A DNA stretch of 64,000 nt from CAZKWG01 sp964615375. Its GTDB lineage: Bacteria; Myxococcota_A; UBA796; CAZKWG01. Below the pieces are notes generated by a model that was not told where the DNA came from, did no database searches, and saw only the letters and a list, made by a program, of their open reading frames with translations. The stretch lies in NCBI GenBank assembly GCA_964615375.1, contig CAZTOW010000046.1, positions 16,243 through 80,242 of the forward strand, read 5' to 3'. The position numbers and the translations under genes were made by a program. Positions 10,095 to 18,640 of this stretch are shown piece after piece; the stretch's first letter is position 1, and each line of letters starts with the position of its first letter.

Positions 10095-11714
10095 GTGTCC
10101 GCCGAGTCCGAGACGCCTGACAGCCCGCTCGCCGCGGAGATCCTCCGCCGGCGCACCTTCGCCATCATCTCGCACCCGGACGCCGGCAAGACCACGCTGA
10201 CCGAGAAGCTGCTCCTGTACGGCGGCGCGCTGCACATGGCGGGCTCCATCAAGGGGCGAAAGGCCGACCGGCACGCCGTCTCCGACTGGATGGCGATGGA
10301 GCAGGAGCGCGGCATCTCGATCACGTCGTCGGTGCTGCAGTTCGAGCACCAGGGGCGCCGCTTCAACCTCGTGGACACCCCCGGACACGCCGACTTCAGC
10401 GAGGACACCTACCGCGCGCTGGCCGCGGTGGACTCGGCCGTGATGCTGCTGGACGCGGTCAAGGGCGTGGAGGAGCGCACCCGGCGACTGTTCGAGGTCT
10501 GCCACCTGCGCCGCATCCCCATCGTCAGCATGGCCAACAAGATGGACCGCCCGGCCAAGGACCCGCTGGAGCTGATGGACGAGGTGCGGTCCACCCTGGG
10601 TCTGCGCGTGGTGCCGTTCAACTGGCCCATCGGCGACGGCCCCGACTTCAAGGGCGTGCTGGACCTGCGCGCCCGGCAGATCCACCTCTTCGACCGCGCC
10701 GGTCGCGGCGCCACCATCGCGTCCGAGCGGATCGTCCACCTCGACGACCCGAGCGTGCCCGAGCTCATCGGCGAGCAGCGCCTGTTGAAGCTGCTGGAGG
10801 ACATGGAGCTGCTCGAGGCCGCCGACGCCTGGGACGACGAGGCCTTCCGCGTGGGCGACCTCTCGCCCATGTTCTTCGGATCGGCGATGACCAACTTTGG
10901 TGTCGGCGCCGTACTAGATGGGCTAGTCAACCTCGCGCCCCCGCCCTCCCCGCGCCCGACCACCGTGGGCTCGCGCTCGCCTTTCGACGAGAACTTCTCA
11001 GCCTTCGTCTTCAAGATCCAGGCCAACATGAACCCCAAGCACCGGGACCGCGTCGCCTTCGTGCGCGTCGTGTCCGGGCGCTTCGAGCGCGGCATGGACG
11101 TGACCATCGCGCGCACGGGCAAGACCCTGCGCCTGTCCAAGGCCCACACCTTCGTCGCCGCCGACCGCGAGGCCGTCGAGGAGGCCGTGCCCGGCGACAT
11201 CGTGGGCCTCTTCGACCCCGGCCAGCTGCGCCTGGCGGACACGCTCTACGTGGGGCCGGAGGTGCGCTTCCAGGGTATCCCGCGCTTCGCCCCGGAGCAT
11301 TTCGCCCGCGTCCGCCTGCTGGACCCCACCCGCCGCAAGCACCTGGTGACCGGGCTCGAGCAGCTCTCGCAGGAGGGCGCCATCCAGCTCTTCTACCGCT
11401 CCAAGGACGGCCCCGCCGACGCCTACGTGGGCGCCGTCGGTCTGCTGCAGCTCGACGTGCTCATCGAGCGCCTCCGGCTCGAGTACAACGTGGCCGCGAC
11501 CCTGGAGACCAGCCGCTTCCGCATCGCCCGCTGGATCGCCGGAGAGCCGTCTGGCCTCGCCTGGCTGGAGAGCCGCTCCGACTACCTCGTGGTGCGCGAC
11601 CGCGAGGGCGCCCCCGTGCTGCTGCACGACAACGAGTGGGCCGTCCGCCGCGCGCTCCAGGAGGCCAAGGGCCTCAAGCTCCTGGAGTTCTCGCCGCTCG
11701 GCCCGGAGGTCTGA
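10095..11714 (+). CDS. prfC: Peptide chain release factor 3
   Basis: A 539-residue translational GTPase starting at GTG 10095 after AGGAGGGACC. It recycles RF1/RF2 from the ribosome after peptide release. The GTPase motifs are visible: SHPDAGKTTLTEKLL (P-loop, residues about 27-41), VDTPGHADFSEDTYRA (G3) and SMANKMDRPAKDP (G4). The segment KGRKADRHAVSDWMAMEQERGISI is the RF3-type switch I, which separates it from EF-G and EF-Tu. Length is close to E. coli RF3 (529 residues). Three bases separate it from the GST-like gene, so the two are probably co-transcribed. Confidence 0.96.
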   Translation: MSAESETPDSPLAAEILRRRTFAIISHPDAGKTTLTEKLLLYGGALHMAGSIKGRKADRHAVSDWMAMEQERGISITSSVLQFEHQGRRFNLVDTPGHADFSEDTYRALAAVDSAVMLLDAVKGVEERTRRLFEVCHLRRIPIVSMANKMDRPAKDPLELMDEVRSTLGLRVVPFNWPIGDGPDFKGVLDLRARQIHLFDRAGRGATIASERIVHLDDPSVPELIGEQRLLKLLEDMELLEAADAWDDEAFRVGDLSPMFFGSAMTNFGVGAVLDGLVNLAPPPSPRPTTVGSRSPFDENFSAFVFKIQANMNPKHRDRVAFVRVVSGRFERGMDVTIARTGKTLRLSKAHTFVAADREAVEEAVPGDIVGLFDPGQLRLADTLYVGPEVRFQGIPRFAPEHFARVRLLDPTRRKHLVTGLEQLSQEGAIQLFYRSKDGPADAYVGAVGLLQLDVLIERLRLEYNVAATLETSRFRIARWIAGEPSGLAWLESRSDYLVVRDREGAPVLLHDNEWAVRRALQEAKGLKLLEFSPLGPEV

Positions 11715-11717
11715 GCC

Positions 11718-12422
11718 ATGATCACCGTCCATGGCCCCACCGCGCGGGTCGGTCGGCTCAACGCGAGCCCCTTCGTCTCCAAGCTGGAGACCTGGCTGCG
11801 CATGGCCGGGCTGCCCTACGTCTTCAAGCCGGCCAGCCCGCTGAAGGCGCCCAAGGGCAAGGTCCCCTACATCGAGGTGGACGGCCAGTTGATGGGCGAC
11901 AGCCAGCTCATCCTGGAGCACCTGACGCGAAAGTACGGCGTCACCCTGGATGATCACCTCAGCGCGCGAGAGCGGGCCGAGGGCCGCGCGATCCGCCGCA
12001 TGCTGGAGGAGGGCACCTACTTCTGCACGCTGCACTACCGCTGGGTGTCCGACGCCGGCTGGGCGGAGACCCGGCGCCTCATGAAGGAGATGGGCCCCGG
12101 CTTCATCCTGGCCTTCGTGCGCCGCATGCAGCGCCGCAAGACCTGGGAGCAGGGCGCGGGCCGCCACAGCCTGGACGACATCTTCGCCATGGCCATCCAG
12201 GATTTTCGCGCGCTCGGTGAGCTGGTGGGCGACCGCCCCTGGACGCTGGGCGACCAGCCCTCCAGCGTGGACGCCACCGTGCTCGGCTTCCTGCACGCCG
12301 TCCTGAACTTCCCCGCCCGGAACCCCATCCAGGACGCCGTGCGGGCCCAGGCCAACCTCGTCTCTCTGCATGATCGCGGCATGGCCCGCTGGTGGCCGGA
12401 GGGAGAGGTCGCCACGCGCTGA
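11718..12422 (+). CDS. Glutathione S-transferase family protein (metaxin/FAX-like)
   Basis: A 234-residue protein beginning 3 bp after prfC. The N-terminal thioredoxin-like half contains SPFVSKLETWLRMAGLPYVF, then KGKVPYIEVDGQLMGDSQLILEHL, the cis-Pro and 'D(S/T)xxI' glutathione-site pattern. The helical C-terminal half has LGDQPSSVDATVLGFLH, the 'P(S/T)xxDA' hydrophobic-core motif of metaxin/FAX-type GSTs. Family members act in detoxification or as stress-related binding proteins; substrate unknown. The pairing with prfC suggests only shared transcription. Confidence 0.87.
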   Translation: MITVHGPTARVGRLNASPFVSKLETWLRMAGLPYVFKPASPLKAPKGKVPYIEVDGQLMGDSQLILEHLTRKYGVTLDDHLSARERAEGRAIRRMLEEGTYFCTLHYRWVSDAGWAETRRLMKEMGPGFILAFVRRMQRRKTWEQGAGRHSLDDIFAMAIQDFRALGELVGDRPWTLGDQPSSVDATVLGFLHAVLNFPARNPIQDAVRAQANLVSLHDRGMARWWPEGEVATR

Positions 12423-12435
12423 GCTGAGGACTCCT

Positions 12436-12921
12436 TTGTCTACTTCTTCGCCCCCAGTCCGCTCGGTCGCTGACCCATCGGTCGAACGGCAGCGTGACCC
12501 CCTCGCTTGCGGCTTTGCCTGCGCGGTCATGCTGGCCGCGGATAGAGGAGTACCTCTGAACCAGAATGAGCTGATCGGGAGGTGGCGGCTCGACAGCGCC
12601 GACCGCTGGGCGGCGCTGAACGGCCTGAGCCCTGGTGAGCTGGCACGGCTCCTCACGCTGGAGCTGAACGGCAGCCTCTGGCGAGGCGGTGACACCTCTC
12701 TCCAGGAGCCCTCGGACGTGCTCCACGCGCTTCGGGGCCGGAGCTGGGCGGCGCTCCTCGGCCCTGGCCGCATGGGTCACTGGGTCGTGGTGGACGGCCT
12801 GGACCGCACCGATCGTGTCGCCGTCCGAGACCCCACGGGCCATCGCCGCCGCTTCACCGTGGGAGCCTGGACCGCGGCGTGGTATCATAGAGAGGCGGTG
12901 TTCGAGGTGAACGATGGCTGA
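12436..12921 (+). CDS. C39-like (papain-fold) cysteine peptidase domain protein
   Basis: About 161 residues from a TTG at 12436 preceded by GAGG six bases upstream; an earlier ATG at 12370 would overlap the GST gene by 53 bp and adds an atypical Arg-rich leader. The motif DPLACGFACAVMLAADRG contains the likely catalytic Cys followed by a helix, and GHWVVVDGLDR plus VAVRDPTG supply His and Asp as in C39 bacteriocin-processing peptidases and C39-like proteins. There is no ABC transporter domain or signal peptide. It overlaps the following 80-aa gene by 8 bp, so the two probably act together. A peptidase for a small substrate, possibly the partner, is inferred. Confidence 0.7.
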   Translation: MSTSSPPVRSVADPSVERQRDPLACGFACAVMLAADRGVPLNQNELIGRWRLDSADRWAALNGLSPGELARLLTLELNGSLWRGGDTSLQEPSDVLHALRGRSWAALLGPGRMGHWVVVDGLDRTDRVAVRDPTGHRRRFTVGAWTAAWYHREAVFEVNDG

Positions 12922-13156
12922 GGTCCCCGAGGTGCTGAGCGTGACCCGGAAGAGCGCAGACGAAGCGCGCGTCATGGTCCGCGTCCACGGCACGGAGCGC
13001 AGCTACTCGGTCCGAGCAGAGCGAGGCGCTCCCCTCACCGTCCTCGTCGCGGACGAGGCTCTGCAGAGCGCTGTGCGTGACTGGCCGGAGCTCTATCGGG
13101 ATCTCATGGCGCGCTGTCGTGAGCTGCTGCGCCAGCAGGTCGCAGCCGCGGCCTGA
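12914..13156 (+). CDS. 80-aa hypothetical partner of the C39-like peptidase
   Basis: This small protein overlaps the C39-like gene by 8 bp. It begins MAEVPEVLSVTRKSADEARV, a predicted beta-rich half, and ends in a helix with Arg/Gln and a run of alanines (ELLRQQVAAAA). It contains no Cys, so it is not a disulfide-rich bacteriocin. No double-Gly leader typical of C39 substrates is visible. It could be a substrate, inhibitor or adaptor; I cannot decide. The convergent glycosyltransferase gene ends 36 bp downstream. Confidence 0.6.
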   Translation: MAEVPEVLSVTRKSADEARVMVRVHGTERSYSVRAERGAPLTVLVADEALQSAVRDWPELYRDLMARCRELLRQQVAAAA

Positions 13157-13191
13157 CTTCGACCTGTACCCACAGAACACCTCGCGGAAGC

Positions 13192-14961
13192 TCAGGCTCC
13201 GCGCGACCTCCCCCACCGCGCCAGCGCCGCGAGCCCGCCCACCCCCAGCGCCGCGAGGCCCAGGGGCGCCGCCGCGCCGAGCTCGATCCCCAGCATTCGC
13301 CCGCACAGGTAGGCGAGCGCGGACGATCGTGAGAGCAGGAAGATCAGCCCGCAGGCCAGCTCGACCCGCCCCCCGCCGAGCAGGGCCAGCGCGGGGAGCA
13401 GGAGGGCGGCGCGGAGGTAGGCGCCAGCACCCCCCGAGGCCGCGCCCAGCTCCACATCGACGAGGGCCAGCGCCGCCAGGCCCAGCCCCAGGGCCCACCC
13501 CGCTCGCCGCGCCAGCGCGACCGCCCCCAGCGCCGCCGCCCCCAGTGACACCGCCGCCAGCCCCGGAGTGAGCGCCCCCTCGCTCAGGCGCTCGACCCCG
13601 ACCAGCCCCGCCCGCGCGACCAGGGCCCAGGCGATCAGGCTCGCCGTGTCCAGCGGCGCCGCCTCGGCCTCCCCCGCCGCCGGGGGGCCTCGCACCACCC
13701 GCGCCAGCAGCGCCGACCAGAACAGGAGCCCAGAGAGCGCGTACAGCAGCGGCGGAGCCCGCCAGGTGCCCAGGAAGGGGTCCAGCGGCAGCGCCTGAGC
13801 GAAGGTGCCGACCCCCACGAAGCCCAGGATCGCGGCCTGGGACAGCGCGCGCGAGCCCGGCCCCCAGGCCAGCGCGAGCGCCGGCAGAATCGCGAGCGTA
13901 AAGTAGTGGACCCACACGATGGGCGAGCCGAGCAGGGTGGCGATCACCCCGAGCCCCGCCACCCCCCAGGGGTCCGCCAGCAGCTCGGAGAGCGCCCCGC
14001 GCAGCCCCGCGCGCCCTCCCCCCCGCGCCAGCGCCCGCGCCCCCAGCGCCCCCGCCAGCGAGAGCCCCAGCCCACCCAGGACCAGCCGGGAGAGCGCGCT
14101 GGCCTCCACCCCGCTGGCGTCCGAGAGCGCGCGGACCAGCGACCAGTTCCCCTGCTCGGGCGTGTAGACCAGGCGCTCCACCCCGCCCAGCGCCCCGAGC
14201 CAGTCCCCCCACACCCCGGGCGCGCCGAAGACCAGCGCCGGCCAGGCGATCAGCGCCGCCCCCGCCACGCCCGCGCCCGCCCCCAGCGCCCGCACCCCGC
14301 CCCGGACCCGCGCGGCCCGCGCCAGCGCGCACAGCCCGAGCCCCAGGCACGGCGCCAGCACGCTGGGCTTCAGCAGGACCAGCGCGGCGAGCCCCGCCCC
14401 GAGGACCGACAGCGGCGCCCGCGCCACCCCCGCGCACAGCAACGTGAGCCCCAGCAGCTGCCAGGCGCCCACGTTGCCGACGTGAGCGTCGATGGCGACC
14501 GGGTGCGCCCCCGCCAGCAGCGCCCCCGCCAGCCCCGCCGCCCCCAGGAGCTCCCGCCCGTGCGCCCGCGCCGCCGCCAGCGCCGCCCCCACCAGGGCCA
14601 GGGCCAGCCCCGCCTCATAGACGGCGAAGGCCCGCGAGTACCCGCCCGGCAGCGCGCCCCCGATCGCGTAGGAGAGCGGCGTCCCCGTCAGGTCCAGGCG
14701 GCGCCGGAAGCGCTCGGCGTCCTGATAGCGCCGGTCCTCGCTCTGCGCCGCGTCTCGACGCAACACATCCGCGTAGGACGCCGTCTCGACATACGGGCTG
14801 CCCGGCGGGCCCTCGCTCAGCGCCACCACCCGGGGCAGCGCCCAGTAGTGGTAGAAGTCCACTCCGTAGGTGTTGGCGTAGCGACGTGTACAGACCGCCG
14901 CCGCGTACAGGCTGATCAGCAGCGTGAGCAGGATCGCTGCGGTGCGAGCGGTCCCCGTCAT
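13192..14961 (-). CDS. Polytopic GT87/DUF2029-like glycosyltransferase
   Basis: A 589-residue, very Ala/Leu/Gly-rich membrane protein whose ATG overlaps the upstream lipoprotein stop (ATGA), showing tight coupling. It starts with one membrane helix (TARTAAILLTLLISLYAAAV), then a periplasmic loop with NTYGVDFYHYWALPRVVAL, resembling the 'D-F-x-x-Y-(W/Y)' acceptor-side motif of GT87 polyprenol-mannose-dependent transferases. About ten further helices follow, with GNVGAWQLLGLTLL, VLLKPSVLAP and GSPIVWVHYFTLAILPAL matching GT87 'GQxN', 'lKPxP' and 'SPISWxHY' positions. It probably transfers a sugar from a lipid carrier to an extracytoplasmic acceptor. Donor and acceptor are unknown. The C-terminal third, rich in small residues, may hold extra helices. 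Confidence 0.75.
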   Translation of the reverse strand: MTGTARTAAILLTLLISLYAAAVCTRRYANTYGVDFYHYWALPRVVALSEGPPGSPYVETASYADVLRRDAAQSEDRRYQDAERFRRRLDLTGTPLSYAIGGALPGGYSRAFAVYEAGLALALVGAALAAARAHGRELLGAAGLAGALLAGAHPVAIDAHVGNVGAWQLLGLTLLCAGVARAPLSVLGAGLAALVLLKPSVLAPCLGLGLCALARAARVRGGVRALGAGAGVAGAALIAWPALVFGAPGVWGDWLGALGGVERLVYTPEQGNWSLVRALSDASGVEASALSRLVLGGLGLSLAGALGARALARGGGRAGLRGALSELLADPWGVAGLGVIATLLGSPIVWVHYFTLAILPALALAWGPGSRALSQAAILGFVGVGTFAQALPLDPFLGTWRAPPLLYALSGLLFWSALLARVVRGPPAAGEAEAAPLDTASLIAWALVARAGLVGVERLSEGALTPGLAAVSLGAAALGAVALARRAGWALGLGLAALALVDVELGAASGGAGAYLRAALLLPALALLGGGRVELACGLIFLLSRSSALAYLCGRMLGIELGAAAPLGLAALGVGGLAALARWGRSRGA

Positions 14962-15665
14962 CTCCCGTAGTCCACCAGCTCCGTGTAGTCTGACTTCACC
15001 GTGCCCACGTCGCGCGCCACCCAGCTCTCGTTCCCGTAACGCTCGCGGATGTGCAGCGCGGTGAAGTCGCCAGCCGGGACGGACACCGACGCCTCCTCCT
15101 CGACCGTGTAGCTGTACGTGTAGCTGTAGTCCGTAGGCGCCGTCGCGTCCGTCTCCACCGTGAAATTCCACTCCACGTCCCACTCGTCGCCCACGCTGAG
15201 CGTCTTCGGCTGGATGAAGCCGTCCTCGTAGGTGGTCAGGCTCCACCCTGAGTAGGTGTAGCCCGTCGCGACGGTGGTGTAGGCCAGGTAGGACTCCTCG
15301 ATGTACAGCCCGTCCGACGCGCAGGTGTACGTGCTCGTGCCCTCCGCGTCATACGTGTAGGTGGAGGCCTCGGTCTCGTAGACCAGGGCGGCCTCCACCT
15401 CGCCGCCCGAGAGGCGGGTGATCTCCATCGTGTACGTGCCCTCGTAGTCCAGGTCCACGAAGGCCCACTCCCAGGAGGCGCCCTCCTCGAAGCCCGTGTA
15501 CGCGCCGCAGGGCCCCGCGTCGGCGTCGGTGTCCGTGTCCGTGTCCGTGTCCGTGTCCGTGTCGGAGTCGGTGTCCGTGTCCGTGTCGGTCTCGTCGCCG
15601 CCGCCGTCCTTGGCGGAGGGGTCGCAGGAGCACAGGAAGGCGAGGATCAGCAGGCTCAGGCGCAT
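14958..15665 (-). CDS. Lipoprotein with Asp-Thr repeat tether
   Basis: A 235-residue protein beginning MRLSLLILAFLCSCDPSAK, a lipoprotein signal with lipobox LCSC. A low-complexity tether of alternating Asp-Thr (about residues 25-47) follows, encoded by hexanucleotide repeats. The rest is a Tyr/Thr/Glu-rich beta-type domain (YTGFEEGASWEW, YSYTYSYTVEEEASVSVPAG, FTALHIRER). It overlaps the glycosyltransferase gene by 4 bp. The extended tether suggests exposure at the outer surface. Function unknown. Confidence 0.75.
   Translation of the reverse strand: MRLSLLILAFLCSCDPSAKDGGGDETDTDTDTDSDTDTDTDTDTDTDADAGPCGAYTGFEEGASWEWAFVDLDYEGTYTMEITRLSGGEVEAALVYETEASTYTYDAEGTSTYTCASDGLYIEESYLAYTTVATGYTYSGWSLTTYEDGFIQPKTLSVGDEWDVEWNFTVETDATAPTDYSYTYSYTVEEEASVSVPAGDFTALHIRERYGNESWVARDVGTVKSDYTELVDYGR
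15521..15594 (-). repeat. Hexanucleotide repeat encoding (Asp-Thr)n
   Basis: GTGTCC-type hexamers in tandem, with a few single-base variants, encode alternating Asp and Thr in the lipoprotein tether. Because the unit is six bases, copy-number changes keep the frame and would alter tether length only. Confidence 0.85.
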
Positions 15666-15722
15666 CGGAGCTCCGTCGAGGGGTCACTGATGGTATATTC
15701 AGTCCCCACCGCGGGAGCACCC

Positions 15723-17555
15723 ATGGGCTTCACCTGGCGTCCCCAGCTCCAATCCCAGGATCAACCGGCCTCCGCTCCCGTGTGCGAGGCGCCCGAGCTG
15801 GAGGTGGACGACGCGACCAGCGAGGAGCTCTCCCCCTGGACCGCCTGGGGCCTCCAGGATCTGAGCGGCAACGCCGAGCTGCTCAGCCGCCTCCCGATGG
15901 GCATGGAGGACGCCGGCACCGAGCTCTGCGAGGAGCCGCCCGCCGAGGAGACCCCCGCCGAGGAGACCGAGGGCGAGTGCCCGCAGGAGACCGATGAGGA
16001 GGCCGTCGCCCGCGTCACCGGCGACGCCAGCACGAAGCTCACGGACGGGGGCTGGCTCGACACCGTGGACGAGGGTGAGGCGACCGGCGCGCTCGAGCAG
16101 ATCCTCACGCTGAAGCCCGAGCTCCAGGGCCAGGTCATCGACAAGCTGACGCCCGAGCAGCTCTCCGCGCTGATGTCCAAGGTCCCCGAAGACCAGCGCG
16201 AGAAGTTCGAGAGCCTCTACCAGAACACCACAGACCCGGCGAAGAAGGTGCAGCTCTGGTCGGAGGTCTACAAGGCCCGCGCGCGCAACAAGGCGGCGGC
16301 CGAGGAGCAGGACACCGACTGGTGGGACTGGTCCCCCGAGGCCGAGAAGAAGCGGCTCAGCAACGGCAAGTGGGACCACATCACCGACACCACCGCCGCC
16401 GAGGCCGACGAGGAGACCGCGAAGATCCTGGCCGACATCGAGAGCGGCAAGGCCGGCATGGCCGAGGTGGACAGGCTGCTGGAGCGCAAGGAGAAGGAGC
16501 AGAAGCTGGAGCAGGAGTACGGCATCGCGCTGACCAACGACGCCGGGAGCACGGGCATCTTCGGCTGGGGCAAGCGCGACGCCGCCACCTGGTCCAAGGA
16601 CGAGCTGGACCGCCTGGAGACCACCCTCTCCAAGATCCCGAAGGATCACCTGCACGACAACCCGAAGCTCAACGAGATCTACCGGGCGGGAGACACCGAC
16701 TGGCGCGGGCTATACGACCCGAACAACGGCCGGGTCTCGGTGAGCAATTCGGGCGCGTCCAAGGAGATCCACGACCGCCACGACCCGCTGGAGACCCTGC
16801 TGGCGACCAGCGCGCACGAGGTCGGCCACTCCGTCGAGGAGGCGAACCCGGACCTGAGCAAGGAGTTCATGGACGCCGCCGGCTGGAAGGACGTCGGCAG
16901 CAAGGGCGACCTCAAGCAGCAGTTGATCGACGCCGGCATGTCCGAGGCCGACGCCACCGCCAAGGTGGACGCCCTCTTCGCCGACCAGGAGAAGGGCTAC
17001 AGCGGGCGCGGGCGCCTGGAGTACAACGGCAAGACATACGTGCTGGACGAGTACGACACGTCCAAGGTGCTCTCCTTCGACACCGGCGCCATCCCCAAGG
17101 GCAGCGCCTGGGCCTACGGCGATGGCTCGCCCGGCGAGTACTGGGCCGACTTCTACTCGCGCTGCGTCCACCAGCCCGAGACCGTCTACGACGCCTTCGT
17201 GGACCAGCCGAAGAAGGACGTGGACGCCCGGCAGTCGGACGTCCAGCGCGCCGAGGACGAGGTCAAGGCGCTGAACCTCGCGGGTGCTACGCCCGAGCAG
17301 ATCGCCGCCGCCGAGGAGAACGCCCGCAAGGCCCGCGAGGCCCTGAGCGCCGCGGAGAAGGTGCAGACCAGCCGCAACAAGCAGTGGGAGATCATGCGCG
17401 GCAAGGTCTTCGGCACCGACGACAGCGACATCCAGAAGCTCGTTGCGCCCGCGGGCAAAGAGGCTATTTACGACGCCTACAAGCAGGAGGCCGCGAAGTG
17501 CGCCACCCCAGGCCAGTTGAGCGCCGTCCGCGAGAAGTACAAGGACCAGTTGTGA
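15723..17555 (+). CDS. Putative secreted/translocated toxin with HEVGH zinc-metallopeptidase motif
   Basis: A 610-residue protein from ATG 15723 (GGGAG just upstream), with no Sec signal. The N-terminus has a disordered part then AWGLQDLSGNAELLSRL, a GLQxxxGNA motif also present in the M91-like protein at 36415 and resembling 'LQxxxGNxAV' segments near the start of DUF4157-type effectors of contractile injection systems. A Glu/Thr-rich acidic linker and helical region follow. The catalytic part has SAHEVGHSVEEANP (HExxH, about residues 360-375) and, about 120 residues later, PGEYWADFYSR, a plausible glutamate third zinc ligand, followed by a long Ala/Glu coiled coil. It is probably a gluzincin-type effector. 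The gene 20 bp downstream encodes a lipoprotein. Target unknown. Confidence 0.65.
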   Translation: MGFTWRPQLQSQDQPASAPVCEAPELEVDDATSEELSPWTAWGLQDLSGNAELLSRLPMGMEDAGTELCEEPPAEETPAEETEGECPQETDEEAVARVTGDASTKLTDGGWLDTVDEGEATGALEQILTLKPELQGQVIDKLTPEQLSALMSKVPEDQREKFESLYQNTTDPAKKVQLWSEVYKARARNKAAAEEQDTDWWDWSPEAEKKRLSNGKWDHITDTTAAEADEETAKILADIESGKAGMAEVDRLLERKEKEQKLEQEYGIALTNDAGSTGIFGWGKRDAATWSKDELDRLETTLSKIPKDHLHDNPKLNEIYRAGDTDWRGLYDPNNGRVSVSNSGASKEIHDRHDPLETLLATSAHEVGHSVEEANPDLSKEFMDAAGWKDVGSKGDLKQQLIDAGMSEADATAKVDALFADQEKGYSGRGRLEYNGKTYVLDEYDTSKVLSFDTGAIPKGSAWAYGDGSPGEYWADFYSRCVHQPETVYDAFVDQPKKDVDARQSDVQRAEDEVKALNLAGATPEQIAAAEENARKAREALSAAEKVQTSRNKQWEIMRGKVFGTDDSDIQKLVAPAGKEAIYDAYKQEAAKCATPGQLSAVREKYKDQL

Positions 17556-17574
17556 TCCTCGCGGGAGAGGGCGC

Positions 17575-18579
17575 GTGCGCGTGAGCCGCCGGACCCTGCT
17601 GGGCGGGCTGCTGGCCGCCGCGGGCGCGCTGAGCTGCGGGAGCGGTGGCGCCGATCCGCTGCCTCCACGCGAGCTCCCGGGCTACCTCCGCGTCCCTCGC
17701 GTCGCCTTCGGCGCCCTGGGCCTCGCCCACCTCGAGCGCGCCCGCCTCCGCGTCTACGACCCGGGCACCGGCGCCGTGGTCCAGGAGCGCGCGCTCACCG
17801 AGGGGCTCGCCCTCACGACCCTGGCCGATGGCAGCTTCCTGGCCGTGGATCGCGCGCCCGGTGGGCTCGTCCTCCACCAGCTCGGCCCCAGCGTGGACCT
17901 CCGGCTGGAGCCCACCCAGACCGGGGCGCTGTCCACCGACGTCGGGCTGCTGCTGCCCCACCCGGCCGACCCTCGCCGCTTCCGCCTGCTGGACAGCGCG
18001 CAGCACAGCGTCATCCAGGGCTCGCTGGACCTCCTGGCCGGGCGCATCGCGCTGGACGCCGCGCTCACGCTGCAACGCAGCATGCCGGGCCCCCTGCTGG
18101 CCGCCGCCGACGGGAGCCTGATCTGGTTCGAGGCCGGCGCCCTCTACCGGATCGCCGTGCGCACGGGCGCGAGCGCGGAACGGATCCCCTGGACCGGCCC
18201 CCCGCTGGTCCGGCTGGCCCGCGGGCAGGGCTCGGAGCTGTGGGGAGCCAGCGCCGAGGGGAAGATCTCGCGCTTCTCCCTGGGCTCCAGCGTGAGCGTC
18301 GCGCAGACCCTGGAGACCCGGCTGGGCCTGGAGGACCTGGACGCCGGCCCCGACGGGCTCGCGGTGCTCGGGCGCGAGGCCCCGGGCGGGCTGCAGGACG
18401 CGAGGGTACTAATCTATCTAGCAGCATCTGGCGAGGAGCGCGCCCGCTGGCCCCTGGACCGCGCGGGTGAGCCCTCCGTCGTCCTGGGCCCCGGCCCCTC
18501 CCTGGCTGTGGAGCGCGGGGGCGAGCTGCTCCTGTTCACGCCCGGCAACCCCGCGCCGCGGGTGCTCTCCGCCTCCTGA
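17575..18579 (+). CDS. Tat-type lipoprotein, predicted beta-propeller
   Basis: A 334-residue protein starting at GTG 17575 after GGGAGAGG. The N-terminus VSRRTLLGGLLAAAGALSCGSG has a twin-arginine pair, a hydrophobic stretch and a lipobox Cys, so Tat export and lipidation are likely. The mature part repeats 'xLADGSFLAVDR', 'LLAAADGSLIWF' and 'GPDGLAVLGRE' modules, typical of a beta-propeller. It lies 20 bp downstream of the HEVGH protein and may be co-transcribed. A periplasmic binding or immunity-like role is possible, but only from position. Confidence 0.65.
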   Translation: MRVSRRTLLGGLLAAAGALSCGSGGADPLPPRELPGYLRVPRVAFGALGLAHLERARLRVYDPGTGAVVQERALTEGLALTTLADGSFLAVDRAPGGLVLHQLGPSVDLRLEPTQTGALSTDVGLLLPHPADPRRFRLLDSAQHSVIQGSLDLLAGRIALDAALTLQRSMPGPLLAAADGSLIWFEAGALYRIAVRTGASAERIPWTGPPLVRLARGQGSELWGASAEGKISRFSLGSSVSVAQTLETRLGLEDLDAGPDGLAVLGREAPGGLQDARVLIYLAASGEERARWPLDRAGEPSVVLGPGPSLAVERGGELLLFTPGNPAPRVLSAS

Positions 18580-18640
18580 TCGCCCGTCGCGGCTCCTCCA
18601 GGCGCATGCTATCGTCAGATCAGAGGGGAGGAGGCCGGTC

